Shown: in pieces, positions 1 through 9,571 of the stretch | Layout of the letters: the number at the start of each line of letters is the position of its first letter | Position numbering within the stretch: position 1 is the stretch's first letter | Source of the DNA: Gammaproteobacteria bacterium | Lineage (GTDB): Bacteria > Pseudomonadota > Gammaproteobacteria > JAABTG01 | Direction: 5' to 3' | Assembly (NCBI GenBank): GCA_034522055.1 | Contig: JAXHLS010000002.1 | Coordinates: 1,116,001-1,180,000, forward strand | DNA: 64,000 bases | Made by a program: the position numbers and the translations under genes | Notes under the pieces: generated by a model | The model's database searches: none | What the model saw: the letters and a program-made list of their open reading frames with translations, nothing else | Told to the model about the DNA's origin: nothing

Positions 1-450
1 GTCGGCCAGGGTCCCGCGGTAGTGCACCGTGACCTCGGAATCGGTATCGGGCGACGCGCCGGTACCGGCCTCGAGCGTCCGGTAGAGCACCCCATCCGCC
101 AATTGTTTCACCCCCTCCCGCTGGCGGAATGCCGTCAGAAACGCCTCCTCATCCGCCGCCTTCTGGGCCAGCAGGGCGGCCTGCTCGCGGCGCACGGCCT
201 CGCGGCGCTCAACCGCAGCCTCATCCATCTCCTGCTGCGTCAGGCGGGGCTCCCGTCCGGCCACCGCGTCCGCGAGACCGAGGGCGAAGGCCTCGGGGTC
301 GATGGCCACGCCGTCACGCTTGAAACTGCGGCCGACCTCGGTACCCACCAGATAGCTGTAGCGCTCCAGCACGGTTTCCGGCTTGCCATCCGCGGCGTCG
401 GTGGCCGGCGCCAGGAACAGGGCCATGGCCACGGCGGGAATCAGTCTCAT
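1..450 (-). CDS. FKBP-type peptidyl-prolyl cis-trans isomerase, N-terminal part (runs off the window)
   Basis: The reading frame starts at an ATG (448-450) preceded by a GAGGAGAG ribosome binding site and leaves the window at base 1, so about 150 residues are visible. Residues 1-19 form a signal peptide ending near ATDA, so the protein should act in the periplasm. Residues about 25-115 are charged and helical and resemble the FKBP_N dimerisation domain of FkpA/Mip proteins. The stretch GVLYRTLEAGTGASP followed by VTVHYRGTL is the start of the FKBP catalytic domain. The family catalyses proline cis-trans isomerisation and acts as a folding chaperone. The C-terminal domain is outside the window, so FkpA, FklB and Mip cannot be told apart. 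Confidence 0.88.
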   Translation of the reverse strand, partial: MRLIPAVAMALFLAPATDAADGKPETVLERYSYLVGTEVGRSFKRDGVAIDPEAFALGLADAVAGREPRLTQQEMDEAAVERREAVRREQAALLAQKAADEEAFLTAFRQREGVKQLADGVLYRTLEAGTGASPDTDSEVTVHYRGTLAD

Positions 451-546
451 GGTGCGGTCTCTCCTCGTGATTGCGGACCCGTGCCATGATGCCACATACG
501 GCGTGACCGTTATCAACCGGAGGCGCCGGGGACTCTTTGCGCGCCC

Positions 547-1407
547 TCAAATGCTCAACATCACTACGCCCGCCAGCATCACGGCGCCGGCCGCCAGGTG
601 CTGGGCCAGCCGCTCCTCGTGGAACCACAAGGCGCCGTAGACGATACCGAACAGCAGGCTCGTGCGTTTGACCGCGATCATGTAGGCCGCCTCCACCAGG
701 TCGAGGGCCAGGAAATGGGTGACGGCCATGACACCCATGGCCAGTCCCACGGCGCCGCCGGCCCACGGCCGGCGCCACAGCACCGCCAGGCCCGCGCGCC
801 GCCGGCCGCCGAACAACACCAGGGTGGCGACGCCGAGCAGGGCAAAATAGAAGGGCCCGAAGCTGGCCGGTGTGGCATGGGCCATGGCCGCCTTGCCGAA
901 CACCGCGGTGAGACTGTAGAGGGCCGCGGTGGCGAGCATGAAGCGGGCACCGGGCTCATGGCTGATGGCCGCGAAGGGCGCGAGGACGCCCTCGTGGAGG
1001 CGCTCCACGTTCAGCAACCATGCCCCCGCCACCACCAGCAGCACCCCCACCAGCCCCACCAGGGGCACCGTCTCTCCCAGCACCACGTAGCCGGTGACCG
1101 TCACCAGCACCGGCGTGAACGCCAGGTAGGGAAGGGTGAGGGCCAGGGGGCTGGTCTGGATGGCCCTGACGTAGAACCACATGGCCAGCAGTTCCAGGGG
1201 TACCAGCAGGGCCAGCAATCCCCAGAAGGCCGGAGGCACGGGCGGCAGCGGATTCACCAACACCAGGGGCACCATCATCATGCCGGCATAGCCGAAGCGC
1301 ACCAGCACCGCCTCCAGCGGACTGTATGCCGCGAGGTAGCGCTTGGTGAGGGCGTCCGCCGTGGCGAGACTGAAGGCGCACACCAGGGACAACACGAGCC
1401 AACTCAT
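547..1407 (-). CDS. EamA/DMT-family transporter
   Basis: This 286-residue protein is hydrophobic throughout and can be laid out as about ten membrane helices in two similar halves, the usual form of the drug/metabolite transporter (EamA) family. The first half starts with the ATG at 1407; the second half begins near residue 150 after a short loop (SHEPGARF). Length and layout match inner-membrane EamA exporters such as RhaT/YdcZ-like proteins. The substrate cannot be read from the sequence. It stands alone between the FKBP gene and a divergent gene cluster. Confidence 0.85.
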   Translation of the reverse strand: MSWLVLSLVCAFSLATADALTKRYLAAYSPLEAVLVRFGYAGMMMVPLVLVNPLPPVPPAFWGLLALLVPLELLAMWFYVRAIQTSPLALTLPYLAFTPVLVTVTGYVVLGETVPLVGLVGVLLVVAGAWLLNVERLHEGVLAPFAAISHEPGARFMLATAALYSLTAVFGKAAMAHATPASFGPFYFALLGVATLVLFGGRRRAGLAVLWRRPWAGGAVGLAMGVMAVTHFLALDLVEAAYMIAVKRTSLLFGIVYGALWFHEERLAQHLAAGAVMLAGVVMLSI

Positions 1408-1524
1408 GGCTGGATGGTAACCCGCACCCCTCTTCGCGACGATGAATGCCGAAAGAACGCGCCGAATTCGTTATGATTGGGACGTGTCTTCCATCCGTCC
1501 CATATCGGCATCAGGCCCCCCGTC

Positions 1525-2040
1525 ATGCTAACCCTCATCCACACCTTCTGGGCCCTGTGTCTGTTGCGCCTGGGTCCGGAGGACCTGCCCGCATCGGATT
1601 TCCTGCTCTATCTGATGCTGGGCCTCCATGCCGTCGCCGTGGTGCTGATCTCGCTCGCCGTCTATCCCCTCGGTACGGCGTTGCTGGCGGGGATCACGGG
1701 CACCCTGGTGTTGGCCGGCCTCACCCTGGCCGTGCTGCAGATCCATAAGCTGGCGGGGCGTTTCCATCAGACCCTGACGGCCCTGGCCGGCAGCGGCGCC
1801 CTGCTGACCTTTATCGCCCTGGTGCCCAACTGGTGGTTCTACGCCGCCCGTGAGTCCGGTGCGGGCTGGGGTACGCCCACCCTGCTGCTGTTTCTCATCC
1901 TCATCTGGAGCGTGGTGGTCACCGCTCACATCCTGCGCCGCGCCCTGTCCACCCACTTCTTTCTCGGCCTAGTCATCGCCGTGGTGTTCTATTGGGTGTC
2001 CGCACAGATCCACGCGAGCCTGTTTCCCGTGCCCGCCTGA
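1525..2040 (+). CDS. Small integral membrane protein upstream of mpl
   Basis: I chose the ATG at 1525 because the hydrophobic protein begins there (MLTLIHTFWALCLLRLG), while the longer frame from 1477 adds a polar tail. The product is 171 residues with about five or six membrane helices and no catalytic motif that I recognise. It may be a YIP1-like membrane protein, but this is a weak guess. Its TGA stop overlaps the ATG of mpl by one base, so the two genes are probably translationally coupled. No function is proposed. Confidence 0.7.
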   Translation: MLTLIHTFWALCLLRLGPEDLPASDFLLYLMLGLHAVAVVLISLAVYPLGTALLAGITGTLVLAGLTLAVLQIHKLAGRFHQTLTALAGSGALLTFIALVPNWWFYAARESGAGWGTPTLLLFLILIWSVVVTAHILRRALSTHFFLGLVIAVVFYWVSAQIHASLFPVPA

Positions 2041-3407
2041 TGCACATCCACATCCTCGGCATCTGCGGCACCTTCATGGGCGGCGTGGCCCTGCTGGCCC
2101 GGGCCATGGGCCACCGGGTCAGCGGCTCGGACGCGAACGTCTATCCCCCCATGAGCGACATGCTCGCCCGCGAGGGCATCGAGGTGATGCAGGGCTTCGA
2201 ACCGGCCCACCTGGATCCCGCGCCCGACCAGGTGGTGGTGGGCAATGCCCTGTCGCGGGGCAACGAGGCGGTGGAGTCCATGCTCAACCGCGGCCTGGAC
2301 TACACCTCGGGGCCGCAATGGCTGGCCCGGCACCTGCTGCGGGAGCGCTGGGTGCTGGCGGTGGCCGGCACCCACGGCAAGACCACCACCAGCAGCATGC
2401 TGGCGTGGATCCTCGAAGCCGCCGGCCTCGAACCCGGCTTTCTCATCGGCGGCGTGCCGGAGAACTTCGGCGTGTCGGCGCGGGTGGGTGGCGGCACCTT
2501 CTTCGTGGTGGAGGCCGACGAGTACGACACGGCGTTCTTCGATAAGCGCTCCAAGTTCGTGCACTACCGCCCGCGCACCGCGGTGCTCAACAATCTCGAG
2601 TTCGATCACGCCGACATCTTCCCGGATCTGGAGGCGATCCAGCGCCAGTTTCATCATCTGGTGCGCACGGTGCCGGGTGAGGGCCTGATCATCCGCCCCC
2701 ATGACAGCCCGGCCCTGGACGACACCCTGGCCATGGGCTGTTGGACCCCGCAACTGCGCTTCGGCTCGGCCCACGAGTGGACGGCCGAGGCCATCGACGC
2801 GGACGGCAGCCACTTCCGGGTCATGGTGGCGGGCCGCCACGAGGGCACGGTGCACTGGGAACTGGCGGGCCACCACAACATGGACAACGCCCTGGCGGCC
2901 CTGGCGGCGGCCCGCCACGCCGGCGTACCCCTGGCCGCAGGCTGCGCCGCCCTGGGCGATTTCCGCAACGTCAAGCGGCGCCTGGAACTGCGGGGCCGGC
3001 CGGCCGGTATCGCCGTCTACGACGACTTCGCCCACCACCCCACCGCCATCCGCCTGACCATCGAGGCCCTGGCCCGGCTGCGCCCCGAGGGCCGCGTCAT
3101 CGCCGTGCTCGAGCCTCGCTCCAACACCATGCGCATGGGCGTACACCGCGCTACACTGGGCCCCGCCCTGGCCGCCGCCGATGTCGTGGCGGCGCTGCAG
3201 GGGCCGGCCATGGAATGGGACCTCGGCGAGGCCCTGGCCCCCCTCGGCGCCAAGGCCAGGGTACTGGCCACGGTGGACGCCATCATCGACTACTGCGTCG
3301 CCGAGGCGCGCCCCGGCGACAGCGTGCTGATCATGAGCAATGGTGCCTTCGAGGGCATCCACCAGCGCCTCATGAATGCCCTGGAGCGGCATCATGACAA
3401 AGCCTGA
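2040..3407 (+). CDS. mpl: UDP-N-acetylmuramate:L-Ala-gamma-D-Glu-meso-DAP ligase
   Basis: The 455-residue product starts MHIHILGICGTFMGG, the signature N-terminus of Mpl. It has the Mur-ligase ATP-binding loop GTHGKTTT at residues 110-117 and the Mur middle-domain motif EADEYDTAFFDKRSKF near residue 160. Mpl joins recycled murein tripeptide to UDP-MurNAc in the cytoplasm and so bypasses the MurC/D/E steps during peptidoglycan recycling. Length matches E. coli Mpl (about 457). The start overlaps the stop of the upstream membrane-protein gene, so they form one transcript. Confidence 0.96.
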   Translation: MHIHILGICGTFMGGVALLARAMGHRVSGSDANVYPPMSDMLAREGIEVMQGFEPAHLDPAPDQVVVGNALSRGNEAVESMLNRGLDYTSGPQWLARHLLRERWVLAVAGTHGKTTTSSMLAWILEAAGLEPGFLIGGVPENFGVSARVGGGTFFVVEADEYDTAFFDKRSKFVHYRPRTAVLNNLEFDHADIFPDLEAIQRQFHHLVRTVPGEGLIIRPHDSPALDDTLAMGCWTPQLRFGSAHEWTAEAIDADGSHFRVMVAGRHEGTVHWELAGHHNMDNALAALAAARHAGVPLAAGCAALGDFRNVKRRLELRGRPAGIAVYDDFAHHPTAIRLTIEALARLRPEGRVIAVLEPRSNTMRMGVHRATLGPALAAADVVAALQGPAMEWDLGEALAPLGAKARVLATVDAIIDYCVAEARPGDSVLIMSNGAFEGIHQRLMNALERHHDKA

Positions 3408-3482
3408 ACGATGCCGATGGCGTTGCCCCACCCGCGACCACGCCCTGCAATACTGGCGATGCCTCAACAGGAATGAACACCC

Positions 3483-4073
3483 ATGGCGGAAAACCTGATC
3501 CCCATTTTCCCGCTCAATACGGTGCTGTTCCCGGAGGGACCGCTGCCGCTGCGCATCTTCGAGCCACGCTACCTGGAGATGGTGAGCGAATGCCTGAGGG
3601 CGGGCACGGGATTCGGCGTGTGCCTCATCGTGAGCGGCACGGAGGTGGGGGCGGCCCCGGAGATAAACGAACAGGGTACCCTCGCCCACATCACCGACTG
3701 GCACCAGCGTAACGATGGCCTCCTGGGGATCACCGCCACCGGCATCCAGCGCTTTCGAATCATCTCCCGCCGGCTGCGCCCCAACCGCCTCATGGAGGCC
3801 GACGTGGAACTCGTCGACAACGAGCCGCCCATCGACCTGCCGGCGGAATACATTCCCCTGACGGATCTGCTGCGCCAGTTGATCAAGCAGGTCCCGGACC
3901 TGTTCCAGGGCCTCACCATCAAGTACGGCGATGCCGGTTGGGTCAGCAACCGCCTGGCGGAATTGCTGCCCATGCCCCTCGAGGAGAAACAGCAGCTTCT
4001 GGAAACCCACGAACCCATGGAACGCCTGGCGCGCCTGCGCGTGATCATGGATCGCATGAACATCCAGTTCTGA
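3483..4073 (+). CDS. Lon-substrate-binding-domain protein without ATPase (LON_substr_bdg, PF02190)
   Basis: The 196-residue protein begins NLIPIFPLNTVLFPEGPLPL followed by RIFEPRYLEMV, the hallmark of the N-terminal domain of Lon proteases. The rest of Lon (AAA+ and peptidase) is absent and the gene ends cleanly, so this is the free-standing form common in proteobacteria (YcaP/Lon_N-like, often annotated as peptidase S16). The domain binds unfolded protein segments in Lon; the role of the stand-alone form is not settled. It is 75 bp downstream of mpl on the same strand. Confidence 0.88.
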   Translation: MAENLIPIFPLNTVLFPEGPLPLRIFEPRYLEMVSECLRAGTGFGVCLIVSGTEVGAAPEINEQGTLAHITDWHQRNDGLLGITATGIQRFRIISRRLRPNRLMEADVELVDNEPPIDLPAEYIPLTDLLRQLIKQVPDLFQGLTIKYGDAGWVSNRLAELLPMPLEEKQQLLETHEPMERLARLRVIMDRMNIQF

Positions 4074-4531
4074 GGCCGGGCAGAGCGCCCGCCCGACCAT
4101 CCCCCGGCCCGCGACGAGGGCCACTTCACCATTTCCGCCGTGATGGCGCTTCCTCGCGCCATGCCATTGCGGGTAAATGAAAAACACGCAAGATGCAACA
4201 GGGTGCCCTTGTGGTTTAGGGTAAACCCGAGGGCGTAACGTACGGCCGGAGGTACCCCACGGCCTCCCGGGTGACCAAGGAGGGCCAGGGGGCGATCGCG
4301 GCCATTCATCGCTGTCATCCCTTTGGTCGTCCGCGGATGATCACCAAGTACGGCATGCAGGAGGGCGCGGCATGACTCCCCCCGGCAAGCTACCCTCAAA
4401 GGGCGCGTAGATACCCGCCGGCCCCCGGGCCGGCAACCATAAGCAGAGTGTCAGATTGAAACATTATGCTCCCGGGAACCGGTATTAGACCGGCCCCAAT
4501 ACCCGCTTCGACGCGAGGAGGCTTGACCCCG
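4074..4531 (+). other. 458-bp non-coding region upstream of rpfF
   Basis: No gene is visible here. The last part has a perfect GC-rich hairpin (4417-4434, 8-bp stem, CC loop) about 100 bp before the rpfF start. The region is long enough for a structured leader or regulatory region. I compared it by eye with GEMM (c-di-GMP), SAH, TPP and glycine riboswitch cores and found no convincing match. Confidence 0.5.
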
Positions 4532-5449
4532 ATGAAACACCAGATCCAGCAGTTGCCCCATGACCACTACCTGCCCTTCAACTGGCAGTTCGACGAACTC
4601 ACCACCCACCACGACGTGGAGCGCCGCATTGTCGAGTTCTCCATGACCCCCCGGGGCCGGCCCAGCTTCACCCCTGCCCTGTTGCGGGACCTCAACGCAT
4701 TTCAGACCGCCCTGGCGGTCGCCGTCACCGAGGCCATGGACCACGGAGAGGATGCGCCGGTGGACTACCTCGTCCACACCTCCTCGGTACCGGAGGTATT
4801 CAACCTCGGCGGCGACCTCCAGTTCTTCCTGCGTTGCATAGGCGCGGCTGACGAGCAGACCCTCAGGCACTACGCCCATCTCAGTATCGACGTATTGCAC
4901 ACCAACCTGGTGAATCTCCACCTGCCGGTCACCACGGTGGCCCTGATCGAGGGCACCGCGCTCGGCGCCGCCTTCGAGGCCGCGCTGTCCAGCGATGTCA
5001 TCATCGCCGAGCGACATGCCCAGATCGGCTTTCCCGAGGTGGTGTTCAACATGTTCCCCGGCATGGGGGCCTACAGCTTCCTGAGCCGTCGCCTGGCCCC
5101 CGCCCTGGTGGAACGCATGATCATGAGCGGGCGCATGTACCATGCCGAGGAACTCCATGAGATGGGGGTGATCGACCACCTTGCCGAACCCGGCGAGGGC
5201 CGCGAGGCACTGCGCCGTTTCATCCACAATGACCGCCGTACGGCCACCACCCGGCGCGCCCTGCTGAAGATGCGCGAGCGGGTGCATCCCATCACCAAGC
5301 AGGAACTGCTGGACATCGCCGACCTGTGGGTGGAATCGGCCCTGTCTCTGACGGACAAGGACCAGCGCATGATGGCACGGCTGGTGAAGGCCCAGGAGAA
5401 ACGCATGGAAAAACAGGCCTCGGCCCGCGTACAGGCGGTATCCGCCTGA
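4532..5449 (+). CDS. rpfF: RpfF-type DSF synthase (crotonase-fold thioesterase/dehydratase)
   Basis: The 305-residue product is a crotonase-family protein that resembles RpfF strongly, especially around FEAALSSDVIIAE and FPEVVFNMFPGMGAYSFLS. The two catalytic glutamates of RpfF/DspI proteins correspond to Glu149 (FEAALS) and Glu169 (PEV), with the expected spacing of 20 residues. RpfF makes cis-2-unsaturated fatty acid signals (DSF family) from acyl-ACP. The ATG at 4532 was chosen because GAGGAGG lies just upstream. The gene converges with the rpfG-rpfC genes, the same arrangement as in Xanthomonas. The exact acyl chain made cannot be predicted. Confidence 0.9.
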   Translation: MKHQIQQLPHDHYLPFNWQFDELTTHHDVERRIVEFSMTPRGRPSFTPALLRDLNAFQTALAVAVTEAMDHGEDAPVDYLVHTSSVPEVFNLGGDLQFFLRCIGAADEQTLRHYAHLSIDVLHTNLVNLHLPVTTVALIEGTALGAAFEAALSSDVIIAERHAQIGFPEVVFNMFPGMGAYSFLSRRLAPALVERMIMSGRMYHAEELHEMGVIDHLAEPGEGREALRRFIHNDRRTATTRRALLKMRERVHPITKQELLDIADLWVESALSLTDKDQRMMARLVKAQEKRMEKQASARVQAVSA

Positions 5450-5537
5450 AAGGGATGTAGGCGCGGCCCATGGAGCGGATACAGGGATGTACCGCCCAGG
5501 GCCCTGACGCGCCGTGGACTTCGGGGCGGCATGGATG

Positions 5538-8099
5538 TCAGTTAGGGGTTTCCTTACCCTTGACGTCATTCTCGGCCCCGCTCCGGCCCGCCAGATAGGC
5601 CTCGAGAACCCCCTCGGTCTGCTCCAGTTCCCGGACCATGCGTTCGCGCATGGCGGCGCCGTCATGGGCCAGGGCCGCATCATCGGCGCGGGAGGCAAGC
5701 CTGGCCAGGTGGTACAGGGAGTTGGCACCGACACTGCTGGCCGAACCCTCCAGGGCGTGGGCGTTGTCGCGGTAGCCATCGTGGTCGCGGCGGGCGATGG
5801 CCGCCGCGATGGCGTCCAGGGCGCCACGGGCATCCTCCAGGAAGCCGGCGATGAGATCATCGAGGAACCCGGCGTCGTTGCTGATGGCGGCCAGGGCCTC
5901 GAGCACCGACTCGTCCAGGTGTTCCTCCCCCTGCTCCACCTGCCTGAGGTCGTGAACCACCGGGGTCGACGTCCCGGCGGCCATCCCCAGCCTCGCCACC
6001 GTCGACAGCAGGGCCTCGATATCGATGGGTTTGGTCAGGTAGGCATCCACACCGGCATCATGGCACTCCCGCTGGGCCACCGCCGTGGTGTTCGCCGACA
6101 GCACGATGAAGGGCAACTCCCGGCCGATCCCCATGCCGAAACGATAGGCCCTCATCACGTCCAGCCCCCCCAGCTTGGGCATCTGCAGATCCACGATCAC
6201 CACATCGAACTCGCTCTCCTCCAGGGCGTCTAGGGCGGCCTCGCCGTCGTTCACCAGGAAGACCCGGTGGCCGGCCTTCTCGAGGATGGCGCGGATCACC
6301 TTCTGGTTGGTCTGGTTGTCGTCCGCCACCAGGATCTCCAGCACCGGCTGGTTGTCGTGCACGCCGTAACGGGCCGCCAGGCTGGCCACGCTCTCCGATA
6401 CCGGCGTAGTGACGAACACGGCGTGGACGGCATTGAATACCTGGGGCTTGTTCAGGGGCAGGTGAATGACGCTGCGGTAGCCCTTGAGCAGGCTACCCCG
6501 GTCTGCCGCCCGCTGCTGGTCCCGCACCAGCACCAGGGGCGAGTGCTTCAGGGCGGGTTCCGCGGCCGTGGTGGCGGCGAACTGGCCGGGCTCCAGGTCC
6601 CCCGAGGTGCCGTCCACCAGCACCACCTGATAGGCGGTACCCTGACGTGCTGCCGACACCAGGGTGGCGAAGGCCTGGGCGGAGGTCTGAACGATGGTGA
6701 GACGCACCCCCCACCCTGCCAGCATCTCCGCCAGCTGCCCGTGCCAGACACCGCCCTTTGACACCAGCAGGGCCTGACGACCGTCGAACACCGACTCCTG
6801 CTCCGCGTCGCCGCCGCCGGTCTGGCGCTGCAGGGGTACCTCGAACCAGAAATTCGTGCCCCGCCCCAGCTCGCTGTGGAGGCCCATGGCCCCCCCCATG
6901 AGTTCCACCAGGTGGCGGGAGATGGTAGTGCCGAGGCCGCTGCCACCGTAGCTGCGAGTGGTGGAGGCATCGGCCTGGGTGAAGCGCTCGAAGATGCGCT
7001 GCTGGGCGTCCTCGGAGATGCCGATCCCGGTATCCGCCACCTCGAAACGCAGCCGCGCCGTGGTGGCATCGGACGTCACCGAGGTCACTCGCAGGTCCAC
7101 GTAGCCCTCTTCGGTGAACTTGATGGCATTGCCCAACAGGTTGAGCAGGATCTGGCGCAGGCGCAGGGGGTCGCCCCGCAGGGCGTAGGGCACATCCGGA
7201 TGGATGTGGCTGAACAGGCGGATGCCCTTGGCCTCGGCCTGGCTGTGGGTGGACAGCACGATGCTGTTGATGAGCTCGTGGAGGTCGAGATCGAGGGTCT
7301 CCACCATGATCTTGTCGGACTCGATCTTGGAAAAATCGAGGACGTCGTTGAGCAGGTTCAACAGGGTGCGGGCCGAGGCATCGATGGTACGCACGTGCTC
7401 GGCGGTATCGCGATCCAGGGGCGCGTCCTGGATGAGATTGGCCATGCCGATGATGCCCGTCAGGGGGGTGCGGATCTCATGGCTCATGTTGGCCAGAAAC
7501 TGACTCTTCGCCACGTTGGCGGCCTCGGCCTCGGCCTTGGCGCGCTTCAACTTGTCGAGCAGGGACGACACGAACACCGGAATCACCACCAGGGCCACCA
7601 GGATCCCCCAGCTGATGGCGGAATGGCTGCCCCAGAAGGGGCTCTGCCACATCACCAGGGCGAAGCCGACGGCCCCCAGGAGGGTACCGAAATAGAGGTA
7701 TTTGACCCCGTAGCGCACGCCATTGCCGATGGTCACCCACAGGGTGACCGTGAAAAAGGGCGCCCCCAGTTCCCCCGCCTGGTACATGGCGAAGGTAGTG
7801 ATGGAGAGATCGGTGGTGAGGGTGATGACCCGGCGCACGTGGGAGGGCCGCGGCCAGCGCCGAAAGCTCGCCAGCACCACGAAACCCACCATCAGATAGG
7901 CACCCACCAGGGTGGTGGTGAGCAGGTGCCCGGCATCGGCGGCGGCGGAGCTGTAGGTGTAGGCCAGATAGATCAGCACCACTAGGGTGATGGCCACGCG
8001 GATGACGGCCTGCTCGCGCTCACCCTCCGCCAGCTTCTCCGAACGACCCGCCTCGGGCCGGGGGATGAATCCCTTGAGCATGTTCACCAGCCGCTTCAT
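5538..8099 (-). CDS. rpfC: RpfC-type hybrid sensor histidine kinase for DSF
   Basis: The product is about 853 residues from the ATG at 8099 (a TTG seven codons earlier is possible). About five membrane helices fill residues 30-180. Then follow HisKA with SHEIRTPL (His207), HATPase_c with NLLGNAIKF and the RpfC/BarA-like box [12 protein letters not shown], a degenerate receiver, a true receiver ([10 protein letters not shown], phospho-Asp in VIVDLQMP), and a C-terminal Hpt domain with [10 protein letters not shown]. This domain order and the 5-TM input region match RpfC, which senses DSF and binds or represses RpfF. The extra receiver-like segment makes it longer than Xanthomonas RpfC (about 726). 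It is downstream of rpfG and convergent with rpfF. Confidence 0.9.
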   Translation of the reverse strand: MKRLVNMLKGFIPRPEAGRSEKLAEGEREQAVIRVAITLVVLIYLAYTYSSAAADAGHLLTTTLVGAYLMVGFVVLASFRRWPRPSHVRRVITLTTDLSITTFAMYQAGELGAPFFTVTLWVTIGNGVRYGVKYLYFGTLLGAVGFALVMWQSPFWGSHSAISWGILVALVVIPVFVSSLLDKLKRAKAEAEAANVAKSQFLANMSHEIRTPLTGIIGMANLIQDAPLDRDTAEHVRTIDASARTLLNLLNDVLDFSKIESDKIMVETLDLDLHELINSIVLSTHSQAEAKGIRLFSHIHPDVPYALRGDPLRLRQILLNLLGNAIKFTEEGYVDLRVTSVTSDATTARLRFEVADTGIGISEDAQQRIFERFTQADASTTRSYGGSGLGTTISRHLVELMGGAMGLHSELGRGTNFWFEVPLQRQTGGGDAEQESVFDGRQALLVSKGGVWHGQLAEMLAGWGVRLTIVQTSAQAFATLVSAARQGTAYQVVLVDGTSGDLEPGQFAATTAAEPALKHSPLVLVRDQQRAADRGSLLKGYRSVIHLPLNKPQVFNAVHAVFVTTPVSESVASLAARYGVHDNQPVLEILVADDNQTNQKVIRAILEKAGHRVFLVNDGEAALDALEESEFDVVIVDLQMPKLGGLDVMRAYRFGMGIGRELPFIVLSANTTAVAQRECHDAGVDAYLTKPIDIEALLSTVARLGMAAGTSTPVVHDLRQVEQGEEHLDESVLEALAAISNDAGFLDDLIAGFLEDARGALDAIAAAIARRDHDGYRDNAHALEGSASSVGANSLYHLARLASRADDAALAHDGAAMRERMVRELEQTEGVLEAYLAGRSGAENDVKGKETPN

Positions 8100-8185
8100 G
8101 ACGCCCACCCGGGGCAGCAAATACCGGCAACTACCATCGCGTATCCCTGCCCGCCTTTCACTTCCCTCATATCAGTCCCGTCCCT

Positions 8186-9343
8186 TCAGTCCCGTCCCTG
8201 ATCCTTCAAGTCACTATCGCTCAGCCTCTCGAAGATGTCCCTCACCGAATCCTGGCGCCACAGGAAGGCCTCGGCCACCGCCGGGTCGAACTTGCTGCCG
8301 GACTGCTGCTTGATGAAGCCGAGGGCCTCGTCGAAGGGCCAGGCCCGCTTGTAGGGCCGTTCCGACACCAGGGCGTCGAACACGTCCGCCACGGCGACGA
8401 TACGCGCCGCCACCGGGATCTCGGCGCCCTCGAGGCCCCCGGGATAGCCGCTGCCGTCGTAATTCTCGTGATGCCCCAGGGCGATGATGGCGCCCTGGCG
8501 CAGATAGACGGAGGGGCTGTCCTTGAGGATCTCGTAGCCGATCTGGGCATGGGTCTCCATCACCGCCCGCTCCTCGGGGGTGAGGCGCCCGGGCTTGAGC
8601 AGCACCGCATCGGGAATACCGATCTTACCGATGTCGTGCATCGGGGCGGCCAACTCGATCTCGTCCACCTCGGCCGCAGACAGATGCAGCTCTTCCGCCA
8701 ACAGACGGGAATAGCGGGCGATGCGCAGAATGTGGTTGCCCGTGCCTTCGTCACGATACTCCCCCGCCTTCGCTAGTCGCAGCAGGGTCTCTTCCTCACG
8801 GGTGCGGATCTGGCGGGTGGCCACGGCCACCTGCTGTTCGAGCCAGGCGGCGCGGTCACGGATGATCATCTGTTGGCGACGCAGGGTGATGAGGTTACGA
8901 CAGCGGGCCTGGCACTCGTGATGGTCCACCGGGCGGGTGAGAAAATCGGTGGCACCGGCCTCCAGGGCCTGGTAGCGCACGCGGCGCTCGCTCACCACCG
9001 TCACCACCACCAGCGGCACGTCGGCGCAAGCGCCGATCTGACGGAAGCGACGGGTGAACTCCACGCCGTCCATGATGGGCATCTTGTAATCCGTCAGCAC
9101 CAGGTCGGGGACATGCTGCGTCGCATCCTCCAGGGCCTCGTAGGGATTGGAGAAGCTCTTGACCGTGACCCCGGGCTCCACGCTGGACACCAGTTCCTCG
9201 AGGATCTTGCGACCGGTGTACTGATCGTCGAGCACCAGCACCCGCACCGGGCGCTTGCGCTGGCCGGCAGGATTAGTTCCGTTCCCGCCACCGTCCTTGT
9301 GACCCGGAGAATGGGAACGTAGTTTCTCCGCGGTTAAAGTCAT
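8186..9343 (-). CDS. rpfG: RpfG-type response regulator, HD-GYP c-di-GMP phosphodiesterase
   Basis: The 385-residue protein has an N-terminal receiver domain (VLVLDDQYTGRK; phospho-Asp85 in LTDYKMP) and a C-terminal HD-GYP domain with His236-Asp237 in MHDIGKIGIPD, HHEN at 291-294 and the GYP motif at 299-301 (DGSGYPGG). RpfG is phosphorylated by RpfC on DSF perception and degrades c-di-GMP, lowering biofilm and changing virulence or dispersal genes in Xanthomonas. Here it lies 86 bp upstream of rpfC on the same strand, so they are likely one transcript. rpfH, found between them in Xanthomonas, is absent. Confidence 0.93.
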   Translation of the reverse strand: MTLTAEKLRSHSPGHKDGGGNGTNPAGQRKRPVRVLVLDDQYTGRKILEELVSSVEPGVTVKSFSNPYEALEDATQHVPDLVLTDYKMPIMDGVEFTRRFRQIGACADVPLVVVTVVSERRVRYQALEAGATDFLTRPVDHHECQARCRNLITLRRQQMIIRDRAAWLEQQVAVATRQIRTREEETLLRLAKAGEYRDEGTGNHILRIARYSRLLAEELHLSAAEVDEIELAAPMHDIGKIGIPDAVLLKPGRLTPEERAVMETHAQIGYEILKDSPSVYLRQGAIIALGHHENYDGSGYPGGLEGAEIPVAARIVAVADVFDALVSERPYKRAWPFDEALGFIKQQSGSKFDPAVAEAFLWRQDSVRDIFERLSDSDLKDQGRD

Positions 9344-9571
9344 GGAGTACCCCGCCTCGATTGGCTGTGGCTGGAAAACCTTAAACGGCTGAAAACGTAT
9401 AAAGTTTAACCTCTTTCGGGGCGGGAATCGCAGGGCGCGCCAAATTCGGCCCCCGTGACCATCCGGACACCACCGCCGGGGGCCGGGAAAACCGCCATCT
9501 CGGCGCGCCGCCCGGCGCTCACCACGAAGGCGGCAAAGGCATTGAAACTTCGAGTGTTCCGCCCTTTGAGG

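Noticed and set aside
1989-4187. Long open frame on the minus strand (about 730 codons) opposite mpl
   Set aside because: It lies opposite mpl and the Lon-domain gene, which have clear family motifs. Such frames arise from GC-rich third positions, and the product is His/Gln/Arg-rich without any domain.
4140-4440. Riboswitch (GEMM, SAH, TPP or glycine) before rpfF
   Set aside because: Isolated words such as CACGCAAG and CAAAGGGCGC occur, but the conserved cores and order of helices are missing. An Rfam scan would decide.
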